Assembly (NCBI GenBank): GCA_013396525.1
Contig: VWYX01001249.1
Location: 62,001 to 126,000 of the forward strand
Length of the DNA stretch: 64,000 nucleotides
Origin: Chaetorhynchus papuensis
Taxonomy: Eukaryota; Chordata; Aves; Passeriformes; Rhipiduridae
Reading direction: 5' to 3'
The first letter of the stretch is position 1. Every line of letters starts with the position of its first letter. The notes under the pieces are model-generated. The model saw only the letters and a program-made list of their open reading frames with translations, was not told where the DNA came from and ran no database searches. This document shows positions 12,901 to 27,900 of the stretch, piece by piece. Position numbers and translations under genes: made by a program.

Positions 12901-15900
12901 AAGGCATCACTTACGTTTTCTATATACAGTGAGTTCTCTTATTTGGGGGGATCACACTTCATCAATAAGCCCTTCTATTTTCAAGCACCAAACCCACAGA
13001 CCTTCCTGTGTTATCACTACCAGGGGGCTTCTCCTAGGTGACCACGGACAGCACAGGAGATGCTGTGATCCAGCTACAGATCCCACTTGGCCTCACATTT
13101 TAGTGTTGCGATGGGAGAAGTCTTCTGCCAGGATGCTCTAAGCTCTCAGGTTCTACTCCTTACTCTCCATCTAATCTCAAAGGTGTTTCATTTCTCTAAT
13201 GCCTTCTCCAAAGGCACAGCTTTCTGCAGCAGCATCGAAGTACACCAAGACTCAAGAACCACTGGTGTTTTCAACTTACAGTAACTCTTAAATTAGGCAA
13301 ATTTTTTCTCTGTGAACACTAGAGGTGGGCGTACATGCAGAATACTTACGGCAGTAATCAGAGCTCCTCCACTCTATGCAAACATTGAATTTGTTGCACA
13401 TTGCCACATAGGCAGCTAGTGAAACGCATGGATTTCGAATGTACTCAGTGTCTCGAGCCCATATGTCACAGAATTGCTCAGGTGGAATCTAACAAAGATA
13501 AAAAAAAGAGATGTCACCTTCACAGAGGCTATGCTAGGTAGGAAAGACTGACCTTTAAAAATATTAGCTACAAAGAACTCAAGAGTTCTTAGTTCATGGT
13601 AAGCCTTCTGAAGGCTTGGTTACCATGTTCTTAAGCATGGTAACCAATGTGTACAGAGATAATCTACCAGTATTTAAGACTTCCTGGACTTTGACATGAT
13701 TATACTCCTTAGTTTCATCTCTTGTAAGTGCCAAGGGGTAAGAGATAATACAGTTTTTCTAGTAGAAGGCAGAATTACTTTGTTCCTTCTTATCTCTAAA
13801 TGTTTACCTATTTTTGGTCTCCTCTTCATCAAAATCAACTATATACAAAAGGTCAAATGGTAAATGTATTCATGTGACCACAAATAATTTATTTGCACAC
13901 CAGGAGTTTGTTATTTGCCTTAGGCTTGCTCTCAAGGGTCTGTTCTACCCTCTCACATCTCCAAGCTGGAACTCTGTCTCTAGAGCCTTTGAGAATGCAG
14001 GTTCTCAGATTACCTATTGCAATTTGGGACTTGTTAAATTACCGAAGGCTTAAGGATTAATTAAACCCTAAAACTATTTTCTGTTACGTTTTTCTACATC
14101 TTACTGATACAGCTGAATTATCTATGACTGCTTTATGAATTACGTGGTATTTCAAAACTAACAGAGGTGAAATTCTGAAAGCTGCTTGTTGCAACTCTCC
14201 TATCAAGCTTCCATACTCTTCAATCACTTTTACCTTGCAACTGCAGGCACACACAAAAATACACATCTCATTCAACAGGTACAGTTACACGTAGTCCCAC
14301 ATTAACGAAATCACCAAGTATACAAAATTATATCTGAACTGCAGCTCTCTCAAAACGTAAGCTTTGAAATAGTTAACATACATAAGGGTGACAGCTGCTG
14401 AAGGTCTGGTTCAACACCATTCTTAAGCACTCTGAGCAGTCCATGACTGAGCAATTAGTTTCCTGATGCCTGTCTTCTCCGACGTACTTTAACGTGTCTG
14501 GCACTTGCCAGCTGTCTATAAAAGCCAAGGGTGAACTGCTTTGGCCTAAAACTGTCCTGTTTGGTAGCATCAAGTCATTTTCCAAGTTTCTGTCACAAAA
14601 CCCTATGAATTACCAAAAGGAAAAAAAAAATAAAAAGAAAAAAGCAGGTTAACACATGGTAAATATGTTTGAAGTGGCACATTCAAGAAAGTAAACACCT
14701 TTTCAAAATCTTAGAAAACATGACAGTATCACAACCTATAATAGATGTAGAAAGTCTTTGTTAGGATCAAAATAGACAACATTCAGCAAAATTAGGGAAA
14801 GCAAAAGTAAAGATGCATTTCTGAATGGAAATCTACTGCATAAAAAAGAGATGCTCAGAGAACCCAGATAAAAACCTGAAAGTTTCCTCCTCAGCTGCAC
14901 AAACACTAAACAAAAATGCATTTTAAAAAAGGTTGCAAAGCACCTCCATGTATAGCAACAAATTAGAACTGTAAATGTTATCAGAAAAGGGAATAACCAT
15001 AAAATGCCGGGATGCTGATCTGATACTGCACTTCAGTAAATACTGTACTGTATTCCACTTATGCTTCTGAGCAATCTTCAGCATCTACTGGATGAGGAGA
15101 TACCATAAAACTGCAGCTTTCTGCACTTCCAGCTATACTTATTATTACCCCTCAGCAGGAAAAAAAAAAGAAAATAAAACTTTTCTGTGTTCACTTCTCA
15201 AAAGACAGCATCACAGTTTTCTTTCTGTTTTAACTAAGATAGTCAGCAATTTTGAAACACTTTGGAGCAAAAGAAGCAACGTAACACGGGCAGCAACTGT
15301 GGTCAGCAAGGAACACCCAAGTATTGCAGTAGTCTCCTCTGAAGGTCCTTTAAAAACCAGCAGGTAGAAAAGAGCAGAATGATGGAACAGTCCCCCATTC
15401 TTTCTTCCTAATCAGTTTCTGAGACTTTTGTATCAAACTAAAATCTTTTCTTCTGACGTCTCCACAAGCACAATCCTAATTCTTTATCTGTTTAAAAAAG
15501 TATTTGTGGATTTCACCCTTTTCTAAAGAACTGGTCTGTTTTACCATTTTTTGCAATTCCTGATGACAGTCAGTGATACAGCAACAGGCATTTAGAGTGT
15601 AAAACAACTTTCCAAACTGTTTCTGGCTGAACCTTTTGAGTCTGTATTTGCAACACAGATTGGAAGTACGTGATGGTGCTGAAGGACTTCAAAGGATTGC
15701 TGTCGTGTCAGGGATATCTTTTTTCCTTTCTCTTGCACATTGACAGGGAGATTTAACACAGCAAAACTAAAGCTTCACATTTTTCTTGGTAGGACTTAGT
15801 TGCAACTAGAACTGACATGCTTTAAACCTTTTTCACCAGTTTTGCTACAGAGATGTCCATGTTCCCCTCCCACATCCCTCATCTCCCATTCCAGCTCTTC

Positions 15901-18900
15901 GCCAGCTGCCACGTTTGCCCAGTCCTTGCACTGTAAAAGACACCGTTGTCTCTGACTCCTTCAAGGGATGCTTGTGCTACAAATCTGTAATGGTCTCTTC
16001 AATTTCAGCATTTCCATGAAGCTGAGAAATCAGGACCTACCAATAACGCAGTTCAGCTAAAAGATATTTGAGAAAGCATACTGCTTGTATTTGCACTAAC
16101 ACAGAAAGCACAGAAAGGAGTTTAGGCTAGACTAATTCACGCGGAAAAAAAGCAGTACAACAAGTTCATTTGAGGCAGGCTCTCTGCACAGCACTGTGCA
16201 GGCAGACTTATGCAGAGACCCTCCCAGTCAGAGGTGAACACCAGAAATACACAGCACATTCTCTGAAGAAGTTGTACTTGCAGCACCATCCACAGAAGTG
16301 TGTTGTCATCTAGTCAAAACACTTTGTAAACCAGGAATGTAATGTTCCCAATCCTCCCTATCACAGTAATCGAACAGGCAAAGGCAAAAGGCATTTTCTG
16401 GATAACTTGAAACAGGCTTATTATAAAAACCCACTGTCTTCACTTTCTTGTTTCTGTTTGATCTAATTACAATAACAATTAGCCAAACAGAGTGAGAACA
16501 ATACTGAAAACAGAAGTTAGGGCAAAACTACAGCTAACAATCAAATCTCAAAATGGCGTAAATTCAAACTGTCTTTGTGAGAAGCACATTTCTGTCAGCA
16601 GGACTGGAAACTGGACCGAGCTATTCCAGGTATTTGATACTGAGCTACAGGCATTTGCCCTTTCTGAAACTGGAAAGATATCCACTGTAATTATATGATC
16701 TCTTTAATCCTAATTTCCAGCTCCAATTTACAGCAGATAAATTTACAGATTCAGCTACCACAGTGGGGATTTACATCAGCAAATACATGCTTGCAAAAGC
16801 TGTGACACCCCCAGCTTATTCAAGGCTGTGCTTTTTAGAAAAAAAAGAAAGCAGGGGAATCTATTGAACAGTCCTAACAGAGTGCAACATTATTAAGAAA
16901 TTCCCTCTAAAGTATTTTTTCCAAGAGTTAAATTAAGATTGGTTCTCTCAAGCTTACATTTCCTGGGAATTCTGACCTTTAGAAACCAAAAATAGTACGA
17001 ACTAGTTCCTATCAGATGGATATCAAACACTAAATCTGTAAATGACTGTATTTGAAATTATGGTCTTAGACTTATTTGGTCTAAATTATGGTCTTACTTA
17101 TTTGGGTTTGGTAACAGCAATCATGCCTGTGGTTCAAACAGGTTACAGACAGAAGAAACACTGTGGGCAAAAACAGATCACAGGGATAGATATCAAATAC
17201 AACTTCAACAAATAACAAAAATAATGATCAATCTTAAACTTTGCAAAGATATGGGACAGATCCTGCAAAAAATAGCTTATATGGTTAGGAAAATGTGTCT
17301 CCCAAGCAAAGCGTCTGAAAGCCTTTAATCCTTGCACTACTCTATACTTACCACATAGTCCCAAAGCTCTTGGTTCTCTGGTACTATTGAACTCCATAAT
17401 CATCACACCTGTGTCGTGAAACCACTGAATTCTGATTTTTGTTGGGGTCTCAACCGCATACTTGAAGCCTGAATCTTCAATTTTGTATCCATATTTTCTG
17501 ACAGTAGGCCAAGCAGACCTTGCATTTACTGTTATCTAAAAGACACACAGAAGAGGGGTAAATTGTCAGGTAGAAGAACTAAGGCCAGGCTCTTGACAGC
17601 TTTGGAATCTAAGTCACAACTATTTTCAGAAGCAGTCAGGCTTTCCTCCATAAAGATAATACCAAAGGCACTAACAGTTTATGTGCCTTGCTCTGTGACT
17701 TACCTCATTAATTGTACTTGGATCACAGCTGGGCTCTTGGAATTTACCAGGAGAAGTTTACTTAATTACAAAATTGGAACAATTAATCATATGACCTATT
17801 GTGTTTTGCTCTATTCCTCAGCATCCACGTGAAGAGGCAGCTGATTACAGAAATAAGATGTTATCTAAAAGGAAAATAAAACCCTTCAAAATACTTACTT
17901 TTCTACTTAAACGATTGATAATAATTTGATTTGATACATAGGTTAGGTTCAACATGGCCAGGCACAAAGAAGTTGAATTTGAATTACTCTGTGGAGAAAG
18001 CAAAAATATATTACCCATAGCCATGATGTGAAAAATCTGTGTACATTGGTTGCTTACTGGTTTTAGACACTGGAATATTGAGGGTTTTTGGGGATTATAC
18101 TGTTAAGAGAGGAAAATCATCACGGATAGCACTTTCAAGTCAAGACTACAAAGGATATCTGGATAAACAAAGAAAATACTATGACCTCATTTTTTTCAGC
18201 AACTGTGCTATATCATATAGTCTTGAAATTACAACAGAAATACAGGTTTTCAGGGGAAAAACTTCTGATGGACTAGCTGTTTGGACACAAAAAAAAATAT
18301 GACCTATCTGAAGGTCAGCAAGAATGAGACTGGGAATAATAAATCTGTATGATACATCCAGCACAGAAATAATGGATCAGGAATAAGTGCATAGTTCCTA
18401 CATGGGGTTGAGTAAAACAAAAAATACTGAATACAAGAGGAAAACAAATCTGAAAGTGGGAAACACATCATCTTCATATCAGTCATATTGGGCCAAACTT
18501 TGCAACGGACATTTGTATAGACGTCAAATTACCTAGATTTCAGAGAAGAAACTAAAGTTTAAGGAGTTTTATAAAGGCTCACAAGAAATCAACTTTTCAT
18601 GACAAAAGCCAACCTCTCATCTTCCAGCTGTTTCACAAGGAACTGTGAATATTCAGCCAGGTGTTAGAGTGATATACAATTCATAAGTGTTGTAAAATGC
18701 AAGTACAATTCATAGATATTGCACAGAAATGAGTAATAACCACAATATGAAGAATTTACTACGCTCTTGCTTTTCAGATACACCTCATTAGCAGTACCTA
18801 ACACCTTTTGTTAGCTGATAAATGTTAGTTACCATTCTACAGTCAAGGACATGGATGGTTATAGTTTCATCTGGAGTTTGACTAACAATGTAGGATGCTT

Positions 18901-21900
18901 CTTTGAATAAAGCCAAATGATTTCCATCATAGGTTACAATGCTCAGATCAGAGAAAATGGTGCAACGACCTAAGGAAAGAAAAAGTAAATGTTTTTTCTA
19001 ACTTACTTTAGAATTCTGGTAAATCTTACAAAATAGGAAGATAAACCAATAAATTTTATAAGATGAACTAGCTAAGAGTTTCATATATGCAGCACATATT
19101 TTCACATATTTGATATTGTTGCATTTTTGTAAATGGACGGTAAAATCAAATCCTGCGTATTTTCAGTGGGACAACTGCAGACCTCTACAATCGGCTATTT
19201 CCTTGCAGTTCTTGCCAACAAAGGTTTGCAATTTTTACAAACCCCAAACTAGGAAAAATCATGAGTGACAGAAGATCATGCCAGATCCATAGTTCCCTTG
19301 TAGTCTTGTTGCTAAGGTGGAAAAGTTTCATTTTTCCTCAGTCTTATTGCTAAATCTTTTGTGTTTCAATGGGCTTGGAGTTCTACTCTGAGTTATTTCA
19401 AACTCTAAAGCCTAAGCAAGTGTTCCAATTGCTTATCAATGGATACTTTATTTGCTATGATGAACTAAATTGAATTTTCTTTAAGGTTTGAATTCTTTCT
19501 GCCCAATTCTAGGTAATTGATGGGAGTGACAACAGTACAGAGTCCCCAGACTGTTAATAGAAGAAGTTAACATTCTAGGGAATCTTTTCATCCTCAAGTA
19601 GTTACAAAACAAACCAAAAAATCTGTATTGATTATGTGTCCCCTGATTAGAGAGATGACAAGATGTGTCTAAGTCAGACCTGAACATATCTACTGCAGAT
19701 ACCCAACGTTAAGTGAATTAAAAGAGCATTTTTATTTTATTTCCCTGGATGTAAAACTAAAATTATAAATTTCCTTAGACAATGAGTAACCCATACAGTG
19801 TGCATCTTCCATTTCTATGCTATGGTATAGCAGTGTAAGTTCTTACCCTTCTTACACATGCATTAAATTGTTACCCAAATGCACTTCAAAAGTATTGAAT
19901 AATTAAAACTTACATGCACATTCCCACTTTGGGCAGCATTTGTCACCATTCATTTGAGTAGCAAATCCTAAAACTCCACAGCTGGGCTGAGTAGCATTGT
20001 ATGGGCAGTTCTGTGACTTATTAACCTGGATCAGTTGTCCATCCAAACAAATGTGTTTTATGCACTCACTCTCTGTGATTGGCTGAGGCAGATTCAATAA
20101 AAGACAGTGGTTACCATTCTTACCAAGCTAGTATAACAATATTGTAGATTTTTTGTTAAAAAAGGGGTTCACATTATTTAGGTACAGAATACTTATTGAT
20201 CCCCATGACACTGATGGAAGCTACAAGTGAAGAACAACTTTGAAAATCCGACCATTCTGAGGATAGATTAACCCTGTTGTCCTGTTGTAAAGATGAGAAC
20301 AGAACTATTGAATTTTTAACTTTACAATTTAGAAAGTTGAGAAGGGAAAATATGGAAGAAAACCATCAGGAATGATAACAGACGTGTCTGGAAAGATGTA
20401 CTTTAAGAAGGGCAGTGTGACAAAACACTGTCACTGGACAATATGAAACACCATATTTTGCAAAAAACTCCCATTCTTGTAACAGTCACACTCAGAAAAC
20501 TGAGGCATGAAACCCAGTGTGGTAAAACATTTGGAAAAAATTGTTTTGCATAATAAAGTTATCCAAGGTTTCAGATATAATGAGTAACAATCAGGCTCCC
20601 TTGTTTCATACAGATACTTTAAATTCTAGAGATCAAGGCACGGCTCAAAATTTTATTTTTTATCCGTACGTAAAAGAAATTAGGCATATTCCAAAGTAGG
20701 CAGGTAATTATTTATATCTACTCACTGTACAAGTTTGAAGAGTTGCTGTTTCTCGAGGCAACATAAAAGGTGATGCTGCGGCTCCTGACATGGCCTCAGC
20801 TGTTGCCAGTCCATCAGAAAATGTTGCAGCCAAGCCATGAAGTGGTTTGGTAGATAAAGAAGTAAACAAGGAAACTGATGGAGCTGCTGTGTCATTTGGG
20901 TGATCAGATTTCATTAGCAGTGAACTCACAGAAGGTGTTTGCATCTCAGATGTTATTTCAAGTTTTGAACTTTGAGTAGTACTGACTGATGATGGAGCTG
21001 TAGAAGAAAACCGTTTTGATTCAACAGATGAATGTACAGTGGACAGAACTGAAGTTGTGTTTGTGAAATACGGAGGGTAAAATGTCTGAGGTGCAACACC
21101 CTGAGCAAGGACAGATTGGAATCCTGTTGTTAATTCTGACTCTTCAGACTTTGCTGTGTCGAGGGGCAGGGCTCCTTTTGCTTCTGAAGTAACAGTAGGA
21201 GAGGTGGTGATGGGCTCTGTGACTGCTGCTGCTTTGTCTGAAGCTGCTGATGCCGTACTGAGGTTTTGCCCAGCACTGCCTACTGTTGGAGAGGCTGAAG
21301 CTGCAGCTGATGAATGGGCCTCAGTAGGCAAGGCTATGCTTGGTGGGGTGATGGAACTGTAGGTGGTGGCTGAAGGCGTGACCTGCTCAGGCAACACTGC
21401 AGTTTTCTCTGTGCCACTTTTCTTTGTTGATGTGGATCCCAACGTAACGGGAATTTCTGTTGTTTCTGGTAGCAAAACCATTGAAGAGGTTGACTCGGAA
21501 CCTGCTGAAGGTGCTGCTTCAAGTGTTTCAGTAAACGAGGCGTGCTGTGTGAATTTTAGATCTATAGCTGCCTTTTGTGTGGAAAACGAAGGAAAAGGTT
21601 CTATTTTTATTGTTGTTGAAAAGGAAGCAGCAAGCACTTCTGGTGAGAAAGGGGGAATTTTGGTGCCAAAAACCAAGTCAGCTGTTGTTCCAGCTGCGAC
21701 TGTAGGCTGCAAAACAGAAGTTCTCGATGCAAGTGGCTGCGTGACTGAGTCAGTTAAATGCAAATATTTTTGAGTTGGTAAGATAACTTTCGTAGGACCT
21801 ACTGAGGTGGGCAACATACTTGAACGAGCACCTTCAGGTAGTGAGGTCCTTAAGGGGTATAAGGAAGTCAGTTCTACTGTAGCTTCAGTTGTGCTAAAGA

Positions 21901-24900
21901 CAGGTTGTGGCTGACCAGTGGATTTTGTTAGAGATTCTGCAGGATACTGGTGAACTTGGCTTGTCAATGAAGATTCAGAAGTCTGACGACCAAGTTCTGT
22001 AGTCTTCTGAGTAGAAGAAAGTGGTATAACCGTGGTCCTTGTGGTCTGTACTGAAAGTTTATCTCCTGAAGGTGTCTGCAAGGAGAAGGGGCCTGCTGAA
22101 GATGGAGGCAGGGATGGCTGAGCTGCAGCTGCTGGAAGTTTCACTGCTTCTGTTACATTTTGGACTGTAGGTTTTAACGCTGTAGAAACCATTTCAGTTT
22201 CTACTGAATATTTTGGTGTGGTTGTTTCTTCTGGTAGCAGTTGTGTTAAAGGTGGAGAAACTAATTTATCTCCTAGATACTGAGAGGTGGAGAAAGTGTA
22301 AGAAGACTTTGTTACTGGAAGTGCAACAGAAGGGGACAGAGAGGATTTTTCTCTGCCTGTCATTATTTTTTTGGTTGTTATGAGCTGACTGCTGAATTCA
22401 GAGGATGGGGAGAATGTAGCATTAGTGATAGTCACTAGTGATTTTTTGTCCACTGCTGTTGTTATTGAACTTGATTGTTCTAATATAGTAGGTAAGATAG
22501 AGAAAGCTGGGACTGCTGAGGTCTTTTCAGTTGTTAACATAGATTTTGGTAGAGTTGTTCTTGGATATAAAGAGGTTATTTCATGGGATGTATGCATGGG
22601 ACTGAGAGTTGTCAGAGATTCTTCTTTTCCATCTGAGGGTAGTGAAGGCAGAGAAATGTTTAAAGAGATTAGAAAACTCGATGGTGAAAAAGCCAAAGCA
22701 GATGGCTTTCCAGCAGAAAGGGTAGTAATACTTTCTACTTGTGATTTATCAGGCTGTGTTGTCAACAATGTGGTTTCAGTTCCACTAAGGAGAGCAAGTG
22801 GAGATCCAGTGATGGATGTTCTTTGAGGTGATTCTCTTTCTGTAGCTGCAAAAGGAGCTGTGGTGGTTTCTTTGGTTTTCATTGCTGATGTGGTAACACT
22901 ACCTGAATATGCTGGAGTGCTTGTCTTCACTGTACTTGAAACCAGAGCTGACTTGTATTCAGTAGATATTTTTCCAGAAAACAAAGTTGACTTTGTCGCT
23001 AATTCAAGAGGGGATGTTACCTTAACAGACAAAGGTGTCACACTGATAGTCTCAGCCATGACAGGATATTTAGTGTATAATGTAGTCAGGAACTCTGTTG
23101 TGTTTAGAACTGTGTGTAAGGGATACCCTGTAGTTGAAACAGTTTTAAATGTTTTTTTGAATTCACCTGAAGCTGGAGAAGCAGGAGTAGGAGCAGACGC
23201 TCCAGGTCTCTTTGTAGAAATAATGAAGGATTTTTCAGTACTGGAACTAGGATGTGGTGAATAGGGAGGGAAATAGGAACTTGTTGTGTGCTCCACGTGA
23301 GGTGTTATTTTTGGGATTTCCTTTTTACGAGTTGTAAATGATAACAAAGTCGTTTCTGATGATCTCTCTTGAGTTTGTAGAGTTGTCATCTTCGGACCTA
23401 GAGTTGTAGTGAAAGAAACCTCTGGAGTACCAGCCAGGTGTTGAACCATTCCAAGAGGAGGTTCTGTAGTTGCCTTTCCTAATGAAATAGGTAGCGTGGA
23501 TGTTGGTGAAAATGTAGTCTTCACACTCTGTTTGGTTAAAACAGCTGCTGCTTCTGTTGTTGCTGAAGACACTGGCTTTAACGAAGATGAAGTTGTGAGT
23601 ATAGGAGAAAATGATGTCACTGTAACATTAGCTACTGTGGTAAAAGACTGTTCTACACTTATTTTTGTTCCTTCTGAAGCTCCTGTTAAGTTTACTGGTG
23701 GTGTATATGAAGGCACGCCCAGAGGTGGAGATGTGGAAAACTGTGGCAGATATGCAGTAGTTTTTTCTGTTGTTGATTCAAATGAACTGGGTGTAAGTGT
23801 TGTAAGTCCTTCTGCTTTTACTTGTGCTTCTTTCGTGGGAAGTGTTCTTGTGGCCATTTCTGATAATTCCATTATTTTAGTTTTGACTGGCATTTCTGTA
23901 GTTCTGTGTATAAGTGGTGCCCCAGTAAAAATAGAAGTAGCAATAGGTTTGCTTTCTGATTCTGCGCTTGTGGTCACTGCATGTGCAGCAGCCGCTGTCT
24001 GAGGTTCTGTAGCCCTCAGCAGTTTAGTGGAGCCACTGCTGATCAGTTGTATCCTTGTGGAAGTTTCTGAACTGGCAGTAGATGGAAAGAGAGGAGAAAT
24101 GTCAACAGAAGCAGACAAGCTTACATTAGATTTTGTTGTCCCAGTCATTGCTGTAGTGCTTCTCCCAGATGTAATTTCTGTTGACTGTGAAGAAATATTT
24201 GGTGATAAAGTTATGGCTGGAAGTGTTTTATTGGATGTAATAGCTGAAAATTCCAGTTTCCCTGTAGTTGTAGTGAGCTGCAATTTTGTAGCAAGCGTTG
24301 TTCCCATGTCCTTTGCTTCAGGTACAGGAAATGAAGTGACCTCTCCACTGATCACTGCCAAACCTGCTCTTGGTGTTAAATGTGGAACTGCTGGTGTTGG
24401 AATGCTGAGAAGCAAAGGTGGGCTGTCATCTGCAGGTTCAATGCCTGAAATCAGACACAAGGAAACCGCCTGAAATTTATGAATCATTACAGTGAGGGAG
24501 CCAGCAGAGTTCTAGCTTAACTCACACAACTGATATTTTCAATCAGCTTTAAACTTCTAAAACCCATAGACAAATTAAAAAATAAATTAATTAAATCATT
24601 TGCTTGACATCTAGTGTTACTGAAATGTTTTATGAGGAAAGAACATCTTTTTAAGTTTAAAATTTGTCTCATTTTTGAGCAATAAAATTATTTTAACTAA
24701 AGTGCATGTTTAGTGAGCTCAAGGTCATGGTTACACAAATGTAGGCACTGATATTTGGAATTATGACTAAAGAATTAATAAATTAATAAGCCAAGTCTAA
24801 TAGATGATATATAAGTTTTCAGACATACAGTCTTCAAAATACACGCATCTTTGAGTGATTTCATCCAGCAACATGTTGAGAGGACAGGCAGGGATGCATC

Positions 24901-27900
24901 CTTCCACTCTAAAAGAAAAACAATTAGTATTAACTAGTTGAACAGTGTCTTCTGGATCAAGCAATTCAATTCAATTTTAGGAAAACAGAATCTATGTACA
25001 AAGTATGTTTAGGCGGACAGTCTGGTTCACCTCAGCATACTCCTTCAAAATGCCATTGCCATGACTTCCATTCCCACTCAGACCTAAGGTAAAGCATGAA
25101 CTCTGTGACACTCAGCTTTGGAAATGAACAGTCACAAGTTCAGGAGTGAATACTGTGGCTGACGAAATAAATATCCAATATTTTTATGTGTCAAAATCTG
25201 AATGCCAGTTTTACCAGACTTAGCACAAATTCCACTTCAAAGAAAAAGCAAGGCCAGATAGAGCTGTTGCAATGACATAATAGAAAAGTAGGGGCACAAC
25301 TGTTTGAAACAAACTTACTATAATATCTCTTTTTAATACTCAGTAATACCCCCCAAAATGAAAGTTACAAACACAGCAGTCATTCCAGAACCTGACGGTT
25401 CACTGAAGGCTGAAATGCCAGTTTTATGTGGCTGCAGCAACAGGTTTTATTCCATTTCTTTTCTCTTTCACTTACCTCCTTACACAACACACTCCTGATA
25501 TATTAAGTGTACATTTGGGCCTCCATATTCCTATTATCCTGCCTAAGTGCCTTGCCTAAATTACACACTTTTCCATAAAAATACAGACACTTACTTTGGT
25601 ACTGTCTGACAGCTTTTTCCCAAAGGGTCCCTGCATGTCTTGAAACAAGGGCTTGTACAGGCATCATAACGCCATTCACACGTAGAACGGGACAGAAATT
25701 TAAATTTGACATCTGAAAAACAACAAAGATCTGTTATTCTCATATATTTCTAGAAACACACACAGAAAGAGGCATACCTTACATTCACTATGGCACCTAC
25801 ACAGTGTTTGTTGAAAGACTTTCAAGTCACATAATGGAAACAAATTCAAATGCACTTTAGCCCTCCCCCATCTCCATGCAGAATGGTTTCCTGTATAATG
25901 CTGGTTTAGCCCAGTGGCTCTTCCAACACCTGCAAGATTTACATGGCATGTCTGGATTAGAGTCCCTGCACTATGACAGCCACCCCAGCTCTTCTAGTGG
26001 CAGTCAGGGCAGGGCAGTGACACTTCCTGTACGTTTATGCCTGCAGAAGACATCCATCATCATATATGTGTCCCCTCTAAATTGGTAAACCTGAGCTCAG
26101 AGCAATGTTGTTCACAGCCTACAAAGAGTAACTGCTGTTAAACAATGTTTACATTGAACACCAGGAAGAAAATGCTAGTGACATAGAAAGTTTCCATTTT
26201 TGGTCTTTTGAAGTCTTTTTTTCTTTTAAGTTTTCCTGATCTCTGCTTGACTGAGATAAAAAGATTAGCTCTTTTCCATCTTCTTGAAGACAGTCAAGTT
26301 TTCCATGAAGATACTGAGAAATTTTTCTTCCTGCAATTTAGAGAATCTGCACTTGCAAGTAATTATCTCCCTGTCATCACTAACCATTAATGTCTTCTTT
26401 TAAAATACAAATAATTCTCTTAAAAATATAAATCAAACTCAGACAAAAGGGTGTGTATGTTGCCATCTAGTGTTACCCCTTTTACATCTCATTTTATCCA
26501 GGGAGGTAACTTGTCACTGCTTTTAGAAGCACAATTCTTATGTCAGTAAAAAAATGCTTTCATTAATGTTCTCATAAGAAGTTATGTACACATCACTGAA
26601 TTATTCTGTGACCCCTTCTAGTGAAACCAATTTAAGTTACATGAATCTAATATAGAAGGGAATTTTTTCTATACATTTTGCTGACTGGTGTATGACGTTT
26701 TGTATGCATGGACTAGTTGAGAGGTAAGGTTTAAGGAAAAAAGAAAATACGTAGGAGAAATACAAGGTTTAAGGACAAAAGAAGATATATGTCAGAATGA
26801 CAAAACATTTCAGAGACCTGTTGGCACAGGCAACCACCAACAGTAGCAATAACCAGCAATAACAGTAAATCCAATCTAGGAAATCTCATTCATTAGTCTA
26901 CCCTAGATTAAGTAGGGAGGCGAATCCATAACCTTTAACTCTGGCCACAGAACTCACCATTAACCACAGAGAAAGTTTCAAACACAATAAAAGTGAAAGC
27001 TTGCAGAAGACAGACTATAACCTGATGAAGAACGATAGTTTTTCAATTTAGCAGAACACTGACTGCGAATTAACACTTCCAAGCACCGGGATTAACATAC
27101 CATCTCCCATTCCCCAAATGAACCTAGGCTTCTCTGAAATGATAGCCACATTTTCCTCAAGCTTTCCTACAGACTAAGCTCACAGAGTTTGGTGGCATTG
27201 CATGCCTTTGTAGGATTTAGGGTGAATCTCCACATAAACACATAGCATTTGTTGAGTGGTACATAAATGCTGTTTTCAGCCAAGAATGAAGTCATGCTTG
27301 TTTGCAAATTTTGTCTCTACTTCTTCAAAAAGAACAATGGACAACAGAAGAATTTTTGAATCTGGTCATAAAAAATTGCTTTCAAAGAGCTGTAGAACCA
27401 ATGGACATTTAATTTTCCAGTCAAGGGATTTTAGAGAATTAAGTATGCCAGGCAGAGGTGTATCAGTGTTTTTAGTGTGCAAATTACATTGGAGTCCACC
27501 AAACCACCACTGCAAGAGCTGAGTATTAGTATGAATTGGTTTCCTTTTTCTCAGAGAGTTTTCAGGATGTCTCTGTAAACACATAAGGTATAATGATATC
27601 TGTGCTTTGTTATGAATAATGGGGAAATTCTTTAGAGTATTAGGAAAACATCAGTTCAGCCATTCATCATATTTAAAGTTGTCACTATTTCACCTAACTT
27701 CTGGAATGCTTGAGCATCCCAAGGATCAAGCCACTGTAAAACGAAACAAAACAAAAACCAGCATGACAACATCTGCTCTGCACTGGTGCAGCCTCACTTC
27801 AAGCCCTGTGTGCAGTGTTGGTCACCACAATATAAAAAAGGACATTCCTCTGTTAGAGAGTGCCCAAAGGAGAGCATTGAAGGTGGTGAAGCTGCATGAG

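Larger units (their letters stand above)
3902..14381. other. Introns between OTOG exons 23 and 36
   Basis: Apart from the exons listed separately, the introns here are roughly 0.3-1.2 kb, AT-rich and mostly unique. The longest are about 8539-9703, 10259-11015, 12292-13349 and 13489-14381. I see an A-run at about 10267-10283 just upstream of exon 27, a small duplication near 7365-7400 and the hairpin at 13616. I found no other gene or RNA. Confidence 0.7.
14603..20725. other. Introns between OTOG exons 18 and 23
   Basis: The largest piece is 14603-17351 (2.7 kb), unique AT-rich sequence with no recognisable repeat apart from the duplication near 17055. Other introns here are 17536-17898, 17989-18832, 18970-19913 and 20083-20725. 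No open stretch fits the frame and cysteine pattern of the gene. Confidence 0.7.

Noticed and set aside
21156..24473. Five long plus-strand open reading frames (68-168 codons) opposite the giant exon
   Set aside because: They mirror the biased Ser/Thr/Pro codons of the real minus-strand exon. The predicted peptides are Val/Gly/Asp-rich without domain, start context or splice signals.
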